Shown here one piece after another: positions 38,096 through 49,512 of a DNA stretch of 64,000 bases. The DNA is from Aliidiomarina celeris (GTDB lineage Bacteria > Pseudomonadota > Gammaproteobacteria > Enterobacterales > Alteromonadaceae), in NCBI RefSeq assembly GCF_003316875.1, contig NZ_QMIL01000001.1, positions 620,001 to 684,000 of the forward strand. Reading direction: 5' to 3'. The stretch's first letter is position 1; each line of letters opens with the position of its first letter. The position numbers and the translations under genes were made by a program. The notes beneath the pieces are model-generated. The model made no database searches. It was not told where the DNA came from and was given only the letters and a program-made list of their open reading frames with translations.

Positions 38096-38860
38096 ATGCA
38101 TATTACTCGAATTCATGCCTTCAAAGACAATTATATCTGGCTACTCGAGAACGGTCAGGGTCAGGCAGTGGTTGTCGACCCAGGCGACGCACAGCCGGTA
38201 CTCGACTATCTCAAGGCGAATCACCTTAATTTGCTGGCTATTTTAATTACCCACCATCATGCCGACCATACGGGTGGAATCCCAAAACTTGCTCAGCACT
38301 ACCCATGCCAAGTGTATGGGCCTGCGAAGGAAACCATTCACGGTGTAACGCAGCGCCTGCAGCATCACGAGCAAGTAACGTTAGGGCATAATTTCCCAAC
38401 ATTTACCGTTCTCGATTGCCCCGGCCATACGCTCGGCCATATTGCATTTTATAGCGCACCTTATTTATTTTGCGGCGACACACTATTTGCGGGCGGCTGC
38501 GGGCGCATGTTCGAAGGCACTCCGGCGCAGTTTTCTTCTTCTTTACATCAATTTATGCAATTACCTAGCGACACGCGAGTCTATTGCGCACATGAGTATA
38601 CGGAAGCGAACCTTGCCTTTGCTGCTGCCGTGGAACCAGGGAACACAGACATTCAGACGCGCCGCGAGCATGTTCAAGCGCTCCGCGCCAAGAATCAAGC
38701 CACGGTTCCCAGCCTGCTTGAGGTTGAACTTGCTACCAACCCGTTTCTTCGCACCCAGATTGCCGAGGTTCGACAAGCGGCTGAAGAACACTCTGGTCAG
38801 CACTTAGCCAGCACAGAACTTGTGTTCGGCGCATTAAGACAGTGGAAAGACAGCTTCTGA
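38096..38860 (+). CDS. gloB: Hydroxyacylglutathione hydrolase (glyoxalase II)
   Basis: Hydrolyses S-D-lactoylglutathione to D-lactate and glutathione, the second step in methylglyoxal detoxification. Metallo-beta-lactamase fold with the binuclear metal motif THHHADHTGG (H53, H55, D57, H58), H111 in PGHTLGH, D128 in CGDTLF and the histidine in YCAHEYTEAN. The C-terminal HAGH domain carries the glutathione site (RREHVQALRAKNQATVPSLLEVE). At 254 residues it is normal. It lies next to mltD and divergent from the methyltransferase, as in E. coli. Confidence 0.95.
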   Translation: MHITRIHAFKDNYIWLLENGQGQAVVVDPGDAQPVLDYLKANHLNLLAILITHHHADHTGGIPKLAQHYPCQVYGPAKETIHGVTQRLQHHEQVTLGHNFPTFTVLDCPGHTLGHIAFYSAPYLFCGDTLFAGGCGRMFEGTPAQFSSSLHQFMQLPSDTRVYCAHEYTEANLAFAAAVEPGNTDIQTRREHVQALRAKNQATVPSLLEVELATNPFLRTQIAEVRQAAEEHSGQHLASTELVFGALRQWKDSF

Positions 38861-38897
38861 TTCCCTACAATGTGTCGATATTATCACCAAATTTTAG

Positions 38898-38924
38898 AAC
38901 CGCATGCGTTCATGCAGCGCGGTT
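38898..38924 (+). other. Hairpin-forming sequence between gloB and mltD
   Basis: Nested inverted repeats AACCGC...GCGGTT and GCATG CGTT CATGC. No T tract follows, so it may be an mRNA structure ahead of mltD rather than a terminator. Confidence 0.35.
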
Positions 38925-38953
38925 AAACGCGGTACAGGGAGAAACAACAACGC

Positions 38954-40591
38954 ATGCTTAATTATGTGCTTACGCCTTTTCGTCGGGTGCCGTTAGGCAT
39001 TGCGGCTCTGCTAGCCGCCACAACCCTACTTTCAGGCTGCCAAATTACGCAGCCTTTTCAGCAACAAGCCGCAACTCACAGCGCCGAACAGTTGCCCCGC
39101 GACGTCGGTATACAAAAATATGCAATTGCATTACCTACAAGTATTCATCAAGAACAAAATACCGAGCAGTTGTCACCACTGCAGCAAGCCGATGTGTGGG
39201 ATCGTGTGCGTTTGCAATTAAGCCTAGACGTACCCAACCACCCCAATATTGAAGCGCATCGCAACTGGTATTTACAGAACCCGCATTATATTCCCCGCGT
39301 TACCCAGCGCGCCGGTCCACTGCTGTATTTTATTGTGGAAGAAATTGAGAAACGCAACCTGCCTTTAGAGCTCGTTATGGTTCCCATTGTAGAAAGTGCA
39401 TTCGACACTTTTGCCTATTCGCACGGGCGCGCCAGTGGTTTGTGGCAGTTTATTCCGAGTACAGCTATTCATTATGGGCTCGACATTAATTGGTGGTACG
39501 ACGGGCGCCGCGACATTGTTGCCGCCACCCATACCGCACTGGACTATTTTGAACGGTTAGCGGCCACCTTCGACGGCGACTGGTTGCTTGCACTAGCCGC
39601 TTATAACGGCGGCCAAGGGCGTGTAGCTGCTGCAATTCGCCGCAACAAAGCACAGAACCTACCTACCGACTTTTGGTCACTGCGGTTGCCGCGCGAAACC
39701 ACGCAATATGTGCCTAAAATCCTCGCTTTAAGTAGTCTTTTGGCGGAGCGATATGAAAGCCCTCTGGCGTGGCGCTTTGTACCTAATCAACCGGTTCTGG
39801 AAGTTATCGATGTCGGTCAACAAATGGATCTCGCCCTCGCTGCCGATATGGCGGGATTAACCTTAGAAGAACTTCATCGTTTCAATTCCGGCTACAACCG
39901 GTGGGCGACTACACCTGAAGGGCCCTTTCATTTATTACTACCGCAAACCGCCGCCGAGCAATTTAAAACAGCACTAGCCAGCAGCGACCCAGCCGGTTGG
40001 GTAAGTTGGGAGCGGCATCGTGTGCGGCGCGGCGAAAGCCTCATCACTATTGCGCGGCAATATCACACCACGCCCAGCGCCATTCAACAGGCCAACAATA
40101 TATCTGGCAGTTTAATTCGAGCAGGCGACTTTTTACTGATTCCCGTTGCGAGCCAGAATCTCAACGCTTACTCACTTTCCGCCGAACAGCGCTTGGCGAG
40201 CACCCAAAGCAGAGCCAATAACGGTACCCGAATAGACCACACGGTTGCGCGTGGAGACACACTTTGGGACCTTAGCCGCAAGTATGGCGTAGCGATCAAC
40301 CAAATTGCCCAGTGGAATAATATGGCGCCCGGCGACATGCTACGCCCAGGACAAACGCTAGCAATTTGGCAAGCCGAAAACGTGAGTGCACCTAGCCAAG
40401 CAAATTCCGGCGCGGCGGTAACCCGTACCGTTACTTATCAGGTTCGAGCGGGCGATTCCTTGGCACGCATTGCTAGCCGTTTTCGCGTTACGGTTACCGA
40501 TATCGAGCGTTGGAATCAGATTAGTCGTGAACGTTATTTACAACCAGGGCAACGCCTTACTTTGCATGTAGACATTACCCAAGGTGGTTAG
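38954..40591 (+). CDS. mltD: Membrane-bound lytic murein transglycosylase D
   Basis: Outer-membrane lipoprotein that cleaves peptidoglycan glycan strands to 1,6-anhydro-muropeptides. Lipobox LLSGC with lipidated C29. The SLT domain (about residues 120-250) has catalytic E147 in PIVESAF followed by GRASGLWQFIPSTA and the AAYNGG motif. Three LysM peptidoglycan-binding domains follow (about 355-400, 430-473 and 496-540), each with the V(R/A)xGD/ES(L) start. E. coli MltD has two LysM domains, so one extra repeat is present. It lies after gloB, matching E. coli order. Confidence 0.93.
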   Translation: MLNYVLTPFRRVPLGIAALLAATTLLSGCQITQPFQQQAATHSAEQLPRDVGIQKYAIALPTSIHQEQNTEQLSPLQQADVWDRVRLQLSLDVPNHPNIEAHRNWYLQNPHYIPRVTQRAGPLLYFIVEEIEKRNLPLELVMVPIVESAFDTFAYSHGRASGLWQFIPSTAIHYGLDINWWYDGRRDIVAATHTALDYFERLAATFDGDWLLALAAYNGGQGRVAAAIRRNKAQNLPTDFWSLRLPRETTQYVPKILALSSLLAERYESPLAWRFVPNQPVLEVIDVGQQMDLALAADMAGLTLEELHRFNSGYNRWATTPEGPFHLLLPQTAAEQFKTALASSDPAGWVSWERHRVRRGESLITIARQYHTTPSAIQQANNISGSLIRAGDFLLIPVASQNLNAYSLSAEQRLASTQSRANNGTRIDHTVARGDTLWDLSRKYGVAINQIAQWNNMAPGDMLRPGQTLAIWQAENVSAPSQANSGAAVTRTVTYQVRAGDSLARIASRFRVTVTDIERWNQISRERYLQPGQRLTLHVDITQGG

Positions 40592-40645
40592 TTTTCTACG
40601 CGCAAAGAAGCCACATTTAAGCCCCATATTAGGAGATAAAAACGA

Positions 40646-41170
40646 ATGCGTCTGGCAAAACCCATCAGTGTAGCGTTGCTACTGAGCTGTATATGGTCCA
40701 TAGGCTCGGCGCCAGTGTGGGCAGAGAATGAGCAAGGCTTTCAGGAGCTATTTTCGGGCACCGCGGAACTGGGTGACGGCAGTACGGTAGAAGTAAACTT
40801 TCCCCTGTCCTTCGAAGAAGTAAACGGCACTTGGTATTTTCGCGCTGGGCGCCAACAAATTGCCATGTCAGCGCCACCACAGCAGTATAATTTACAGCTA
40901 GCGGTGCAACCGGACGATTCTATGGTGTATATCGCTGAATTCGCTAATCGTTATATGCGCCGCTTCCATATTACCATTGGCGAGCACAGTTTAGTGCTTG
41001 AGCCCGGCCCTTCGAGTAACCGCTACGGGTTAAGCTTAAGTATTGATAACCGGCCCATGCTGTTTGAACGGCGCACCCCTACCATTAGCATTACCATGGA
41101 CGAAAACGGCATTACTGGCGTGCGCAGTGACGGTTTTGTTAGAGACCTGTCATCGCGGCGTGTAGAGTAA
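40646..41170 (+). CDS. Predicted periplasmic protein of unknown function
   Basis: Protein of 174 residues with a clear signal peptide (about residues 1-26, ending VWAE). The mature part is mostly beta-like, with repeated short strands and polar turns (GDGSTVEVNFPLSFEEVNGTW, SNRYGLSLSIDNRPM), and has no cysteine. No family was recognised. An AGGAG ribosome-binding site precedes the ATG. It lies 54 bases after mltD and may be co-transcribed with it, which would place it with cell-wall functions, but this is weak evidence. Confidence 0.65.
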   Translation: MRLAKPISVALLLSCIWSIGSAPVWAENEQGFQELFSGTAELGDGSTVEVNFPLSFEEVNGTWYFRAGRQQIAMSAPPQQYNLQLAVQPDDSMVYIAEFANRYMRRFHITIGEHSLVLEPGPSSNRYGLSLSIDNRPMLFERRTPTISITMDENGITGVRSDGFVRDLSSRRVE

Positions 41171-41176
41171 CGCAGC

Positions 41177-41202
41177 GGAGCCCTTACAAGAAGCGGGGCT
41201 CC
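41177..41202. terminator. Possible terminator between the mltD unit and ligA
   Basis: GGAGCCC / GGGCTCC inverted repeat in the 39-base gap between two convergent genes. No good T run on either strand, so confidence is limited. Confidence 0.4.
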
Positions 41203-41209
41203 TGTTCAT

Positions 41210-44346
<3,137 letters not shown>

Positions 44347-44371
44347 TCGTTACTACCTATGTTTTATTCGC

Positions 44372-47300
44372 TTAAACTGCTTCTGCGAGCGCCAAGGCTT
44401 CGTCAACGTCTACGGCAACAAGGCGAGACACGCCGGGCTCTTGCATAGTCACACCCGCTAAATGGGTGGCCATTTCCATGGCTATTTTATTATGGCTAAT
44501 GTAAATAAACTGCACCGATTCTGACATTTCTTGTACTAAACGGCAAAAACGGCCCACGTTAATATCGTCTAAAGGCGCGTCAACTTCGTCGAGTAAGCAA
44601 AACGGCGCTGGATTCAAACGAAAGATAGCAAACACCAAAGCTAATGCGGTGAGTGCCTTCTCGCCACCCGACAATAAATGGATTGTACTATTTTTCTTAC
44701 CCGGAGGTCGCGCCATTATGGTCACGCCCGTTTCGAGCAAATCTTCGCCGGTAAGTTCCAAATACGCAGATCCGCCGCCAAAAACTTTGGGAAATAATTG
44801 CTGTAAGTCGCTATTCACTTGATCGTAAGTGCTCTTAAAGCGTGCGCGAGTTTCACGATCAATTTTCTTCATAGCGTCTTCAAGTGTACTCAGCGACGCC
44901 GTTAAGTCTTCGTGTTGGGCGTCGAGATACGATTTACGCTCTGCTTGCGCTTCCACTTCGTCTATCGCCGCCAAGTTAATGGCGCCAAGTTGAGCAATTT
45001 TGCGGGTGCGCTCCTCAAGCTCCTGTTGCCATTCTTTTTCGTTCGCATTTTCAGGTAAGTTTGCCAACACTTCTTTTAGCGAAACTTGCAAGTCTTGAAA
45101 AGCCTCTAACAGCGCATGCCCACGTTCGCGCGCTGCGGCTAAGGCTAACTTACTGGCTTCGACCTGTTCACGCTGTTTCGCTATTTGCGCCAGCACGGCC
45201 GACTGCCCTTGGTTAATAATACTGAGCTCTTGTTGCACTGCGCTCAACTGTTCTCGCGTTTCTCGCAATTCTGCCTCGGCCTGCTCTCGCAACAACAGCA
45301 ATTCCGCTAGCTGCTCTTCCAGCAACGCTATTTCTTCACCTTCCTGCTCTTCCTGTTGATATTCGGCCAAGCGTTCACAAATGTCGCTATACTGGCTATT
45401 CAGGCGTTCAAGCTGCTTTTGTAAATGCTCACTGCGACTTTGCGACTGCTGCCATTCGAGTTGAACCCGATGCACTTGCTGCTGTGCTTCTTGCGTTTGA
45501 CTAGCAAAGCTTCGTTGCTGCCCTCGTAACTGTTCACCCTGCTGCTGCGAGCGCTCAAATTTAGCATCAAGGTCACTTTCACTGGCGCTCAACTGGGCAA
45601 GACTTTGCTGGCGTTCTGCTTGTTCCGCTTGCAAACGCTGGTAGTCGTTGCGCAAGGTCGCCGCTTCGTGCGCTAGCTCCTGCTGCCGTGTTTGTGCTTG
45701 CTCGCGTTCACGTAATAATTGCTGAAGCTTCTGCTCGCTTTGCATCAGCTCACTTTGCAACAACTGAACTCGGCTCGCATGGTTCTCCATTTGTAGTTCT
45801 AAGTCTTGTCGTTGCTGCTGAGCATTGGCAACCCGCTCGCTCGTGTCGGCAAGCGCTTGCTCAAAATTCACAAGCGAGTCGTTTACTGCATTGAGCTCTT
45901 CTTGCCAACGTAATTGCCCCGCTTCTTGCTGCCCTGCTCCATCGCGCCAGCCTTTGCCATACACTTGGCCATTGGCGGTGCAAACCGCCACCACAGCTGG
46001 GTTCTTCAGCGCTAGCTGGGCTTCGTCAGGGGTTTCTGCCCATGCAATTGCGTCGAGCAGAGCAAGTGTTTCGTTGGGTTGAAAAAAGTCGTTCAGGCTG
46101 CGCTGTTCGTTCTGTGTTGTAGCGCCAGAACGCGCCCACAACAATGGGCTATTGAGCACGCTCGGAATATTCTGCTCAGCGCCCGCCTGCGCCTTCAAAA
46201 CAGGTGCCTGCAACCACTTTTCGAGTACATTTTCCACTGCACTTTGCAGCCATTCGGGAACCTGCAACAGGCTTCTCAATGGCCCCCATTGCGCTTGAGT
46301 GTCGAGCCACTGCTGAATATTGTCGAGTAACGGTTCAGTCTTGGCTTGCAGCAGTTGCTCTAACGAAGCTTTGCGGCCTAACGCCTGTTGCAGCTCGGTA
46401 TGCAGTTTATCGCGCTGGGCCACAAACTGCTCCAGTTCACTACGCGAATTCGCCAAGCGTTGTTTGTCTGTTTGTTGTTGCTGTTGCGCTGCGCTGAGTG
46501 CTTGCTGAGTCTCTGCTAGCGTTTCTTGGTAAACAGCAGGATCTTCAAGCTGCTGTACTTGTAGTTTCTGTAGCGCTTCGTCTATTTGTTTGAGCCGCTG
46601 CTCAATTTGCTGCATAAACTGCTCGCTCGCGCGCAGTTCAGCCTGCACAACTGAGCGTTTTTCCACACGCAAGGAGCGGCTTTCACGCAGTTCACTATGT
46701 TCGTGCTGCCAATTTTCAAAGGCCACTTCGGCCTCTTCTTGCTGTTGCTGCGCTATCAGTAAACGTTCAGCTACCTCTTCTTGCAGCTCACCTAAGGTTT
46801 CTCGTTGTTGCTCTACCTCGTTGAGTAGCTCACTGTCTGACTGAATTTCGGCTTGTAGTTGCTCGCGTTGTTGCGCCAGTGCTTGGCGTTGCTGTTCACG
46901 CTGAATGCTCAGTTGCCGTTGGTGGCGAATTTGTTGTTCCACACTGGTCACTTGCGTTGACGACTGATAAAACTGCTCCTGCGCTTGGTCCACGCGGTCT
47001 TGCGCCTCATGTTCGCGCTCGCGCAGTTCGGTTTGCCCACGTTCGCTACCGCGTTGCTCCGCCAACCACTTTTCCAGTTCCGTTTCTTGTGCTTTGAGCT
47101 CGTCTTCAACACGGTCGCACTGCTGTTGGTAGTGCAACCAACGCAAAGCCTGCAACTCACTTTTATAACGACGCTCTTCCGCTTTTAGGGTTTGGTAACG
47201 CTTCGCAGCGGCAGCTTGGCGTTGTAATTTCGCAAGCTGTTGCCCTAATTCTTCGCGTACGTCGGTTAAGCGTTCTAGGTTTTCACGGGTACGGCCAATC

Positions 47301-47848
47301 CGAGACTCGGTTTCTTTACGCCGCTCCTTGTACTTGGAAATACCTGCCGCTTCTTCAATAAAAACCCGCAGCTCTTGCGGCCGCGACTCAATCAACCGGG
47401 AAATCATGCCCTGCTCAATAATGGCGTAACTGCGCGGCCCTAAACCGGTGCCTAAAAACAAGTCGGTAATATCACGGCGGCGACATTTTGCGCCGTTTAA
47501 AAAATAGAGCGACTGAGCGTCGCGCGTTACCACGCGTTTCACAGACACTTCGTTGTAGTTGGCAAACTCGCCTTGTAAGCGGCCGTCCGAATTGTCGAAT
47601 ACCAGCTCAACACTGGCTTGCGAAACAGGCTTACGCGCTGTCGAGCCGTTAAAAATAACATCGGTCATGGCGTCGCCACGAAGGTTCTTAGCACTGCTTT
47701 CACCAAGTACCCAGCGAACCGCGTCGATCACATTCGACTTGCCACAGCCATTTGGCCCCACAATGCAGGTCATCTGCTCTGGAAATGCAACTTTGGTTGC
47801 ATCCACAAACGACTTAAAGCCGGCTAATCGAATGTATTTTAAACGCAT
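44372..47848 (-). CDS. smc: Chromosome segregation ATPase SMC
   Basis: SMC condensin subunit of 1158 residues. The N-terminal ATPase half has Walker A GPNGCGKSNVIDA. Long Gln/Glu-rich coiled coils flank a hinge (about residues 490-640). The C-terminal half has signature LLSGGEKALTALAL and Walker B FCLLDEVDAPLD. With ScpA and ScpB (not in this window) it compacts and segregates chromosomes. Its presence rather than MukB distinguishes this lineage from Enterobacterales. It is first of smc-zipA-ligA, 25 bases before zipA. The high CAG/CAA content of the coils explains many long antisense frames. Confidence 0.95.
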   Translation of the reverse strand: MRLKYIRLAGFKSFVDATKVAFPEQMTCIVGPNGCGKSNVIDAVRWVLGESSAKNLRGDAMTDVIFNGSTARKPVSQASVELVFDNSDGRLQGEFANYNEVSVKRVVTRDAQSLYFLNGAKCRRRDITDLFLGTGLGPRSYAIIEQGMISRLIESRPQELRVFIEEAAGISKYKERRKETESRIGRTRENLERLTDVREELGQQLAKLQRQAAAAKRYQTLKAEERRYKSELQALRWLHYQQQCDRVEDELKAQETELEKWLAEQRGSERGQTELREREHEAQDRVDQAQEQFYQSSTQVTSVEQQIRHQRQLSIQREQQRQALAQQREQLQAEIQSDSELLNEVEQQRETLGELQEEVAERLLIAQQQQEEAEVAFENWQHEHSELRESRSLRVEKRSVVQAELRASEQFMQQIEQRLKQIDEALQKLQVQQLEDPAVYQETLAETQQALSAAQQQQQTDKQRLANSRSELEQFVAQRDKLHTELQQALGRKASLEQLLQAKTEPLLDNIQQWLDTQAQWGPLRSLLQVPEWLQSAVENVLEKWLQAPVLKAQAGAEQNIPSVLNSPLLWARSGATTQNEQRSLNDFFQPNETLALLDAIAWAETPDEAQLALKNPAVVAVCTANGQVYGKGWRDGAGQQEAGQLRWQEELNAVNDSLVNFEQALADTSERVANAQQQRQDLELQMENHASRVQLLQSELMQSEQKLQQLLREREQAQTRQQELAHEAATLRNDYQRLQAEQAERQQSLAQLSASESDLDAKFERSQQQGEQLRGQQRSFASQTQEAQQQVHRVQLEWQQSQSRSEHLQKQLERLNSQYSDICERLAEYQQEEQEGEEIALLEEQLAELLLLREQAEAELRETREQLSAVQQELSIINQGQSAVLAQIAKQREQVEASKLALAAARERGHALLEAFQDLQVSLKEVLANLPENANEKEWQQELEERTRKIAQLGAINLAAIDEVEAQAERKSYLDAQHEDLTASLSTLEDAMKKIDRETRARFKSTYDQVNSDLQQLFPKVFGGGSAYLELTGEDLLETGVTIMARPPGKKNSTIHLLSGGEKALTALALVFAIFRLNPAPFCLLDEVDAPLDDINVGRFCRLVQEMSESVQFIYISHNKIAMEMATHLAGVTMQEPGVSRLVAVDVDEALALAEAV

Positions 47849-48042
47849 GACTTCTGCTTATCGTTTCTTGTTATGGTGTGTGTAAGTGCGTTTCGCTAGG
47901 TTTTAATGCCAGTGTAAAACCAAGCCTAGCTGCGCACAAGAGCAAGGCCTTTAATTTCAACTTTTACAAAAGCTTTCAGCGCTATTCGTTGCCAATTCAC
48001 GCTAATTTCCGTACCTTAAAGCTTCGCTGTTGAGGAACAAAA

Positions 48043-48630
48043 GTGTTGAGGGAACAAAATATTATGTTTACTTTCTTTTTGAAAGTGCCTGTTGCTGCCT
48101 TGCTGGTACTTGCTCTGCTTAGTGTTTTTCAGCAAGCCCATGCCATCATGGACACCACCGCCTCTTCACACGCAGATTATCGCTTTAAAGTGCACGCCTC
48201 GGTGTACACCACCCACTTTAATCCAAAACCAGAACACAATAACACGCAAAACTTGTTAGGTGCGGAATGGTACGGTAAGCACCTTCCTGTTCAGCCATGG
48301 CAAGACTCACGAACGTGGTTGAATCAGGCGGCTCCACTGGTGGGCGCGGCTTGGTTTCGCAACTCCTACAATCAGCGAACGCTCTACGCCTACACGGGCA
48401 TACGCCAAGATCTACAACACTATGACAATGGTGTGCAGAGTTACGCAAAATTAACCGCGGGCTTCTTGCATGGCTACCAAGATAAATATCGCGATCGTGT
48501 GCCGCTGAACCAAATGGGTACCTCTCCAGCCATAGTGCCGATGTTCGGCCTTCAATATCAAAGTGCGCATATAGAACTTGTTTTGTTTGGCGCCTCCGGC
48601 TTAATGCTCAATATTGGCCGATCATTTTAA
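48043..48630 (+). CDS. Predicted secreted or outer-membrane beta-barrel protein, unknown function
   Basis: Protein of 195 residues (188 from the alternative ATG at 48064). Each start has a candidate ribosome-binding site: GAGGAA before GTG 48043 and AGGGA before ATG 48064. A signal peptide ends at QQAHA. The mature part has alternating aromatic strands and the motif YTTHFNPKPEHNNTQNLLGAEW, split by short turns, and a C-terminal phenylalanine (NIGRSF) like outer-membrane barrels. Related proteins with HFxPxPEHNN segments in Pseudomonas and Shewanella are, as I recall, uncharacterised and sometimes called PagP/PagL-like. I would not assign an enzyme activity. Monocistronic. Confidence 0.6.
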   Translation: MLREQNIMFTFFLKVPVAALLVLALLSVFQQAHAIMDTTASSHADYRFKVHASVYTTHFNPKPEHNNTQNLLGAEWYGKHLPVQPWQDSRTWLNQAAPLVGAAWFRNSYNQRTLYAYTGIRQDLQHYDNGVQSYAKLTAGFLHGYQDKYRDRVPLNQMGTSPAIVPMFGLQYQSAHIELVLFGASGLMLNIGRSF

Positions 48631-48793
48631 GCTGCCCCTTTAAACGCCTGGCCTCATGCTTTGACTGCAGAGAAAAGCAAAAACTATAGGCAAAGGCTGA
48701 ATTTTAGCCTTTGCTCTTGGCAATAAAAACGCCGCTCGATACAGTTCAAATTTGCGTTTTCAGAAAGGTCGTTAAAGAGAAAGGTGGTTAAGG

Positions 48794-49498
48794 ATGAACC
48801 CAACACAAAGTAAAATATTTCAGCAAGCACTCCTCACGCAGTTACAACAGCAACACATTCCTGCGCTTATTTTAACACCCAAAGGAGAAGTGCTGCATAC
48901 CAATCAACTGATTACTGCGGTTACCACGGAAGCAAAACACTGGCGACACTTTTGTTTAAATTATGGCTCGGAACAACCGCGGGGGCTGCCGACCCATAAA
49001 TCAGTATTCGTATACTGCGACCCGCGTCACAATATTCGCACCGCATTCGCCATGCGCATACCCCTTCCTCTGTCTTCCTGTTCGCTCTTGCTCCTTGTTG
49101 AACCTCAAGCGCTTCAGTTTGGCAGCATGGGCTTTGTCATTTTCGACCCCACTGAACAGTGCTGTTATTGGTCAGAAAAAGCTTCCCGCCAACATGGTGA
49201 ACTCCATTATCGGCGGGTTCAGGATCTACCGAATTTTTTACACTGGTATCACCCTGCTCAACGCGATCGGCTCCTCTATGTCATGCTCCATATCACACCG
49301 CAAAGTTCGCCCCAACAAGTCACGCTCACCGTTGCGCATTCTGGCCAACGCGTTCGCTATCTGTGGCTGCCATTACAGGTGCAAGGTAAGTATTTTGTTT
49401 GTGCCTTTGTGCGTTCCCTCAAGGTGCCGCAACGTGCGCACAAGCGCCAGCAACAAAAAGGGCTGAAGGTAACAACGCCCAGCCCTTTTATTGCATAA
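48794..49498 (+). CDS. Orphan PAS-like protein
   Basis: Protein of 234 residues without membrane segments or a recognised output domain. Residues about 20-45 (IPALILTPKGEVLHTNQLIT) look like the start of a PAS fold. A second PAS-3-like unit runs from about 115 to 210, with YWSEKASRQHG, FLHWYHPAQRDRLLYVM and a final strand KYFVCAFVRSL. The C-terminus is basic (QRAHKRQQQKG). No kinase, GGDEF or helix-turn-helix follows, so the protein may act by protein-protein contact, or be a shortened sensor. Its 3' end doubles as a terminator stem. Assignment is from visual pattern only. Confidence 0.6.
   Translation: MNPTQSKIFQQALLTQLQQQHIPALILTPKGEVLHTNQLITAVTTEAKHWRHFCLNYGSEQPRGLPTHKSVFVYCDPRHNIRTAFAMRIPLPLSSCSLLLLVEPQALQFGSMGFVIFDPTEQCCYWSEKASRQHGELHYRRVQDLPNFLHWYHPAQRDRLLYVMLHITPQSSPQQVTLTVAHSGQRVRYLWLPLQVQGKYFVCAFVRSLKVPQRAHKRQQQKGLKVTTPSPFIA
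49456..49489. terminator. Terminator overlapping the end of the PAS-like gene
   Basis: AAAAGGGCT / AGCCCTTTT arms separated by 16 bases, located within the last codons of the PAS-like gene and facing the convergent fumarase gene. Can act on both strands. Confidence 0.6.
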
Positions 49499-49512
49499 AC
49501 TGCTATTTTTCT

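Noticed and set aside
45688-47188. Several long plus-strand frames opposite smc
   Set aside because: They are shadows of the Gln/Glu-rich coiled-coil codons of smc, with no ribosome-binding sites or recognisable proteins.
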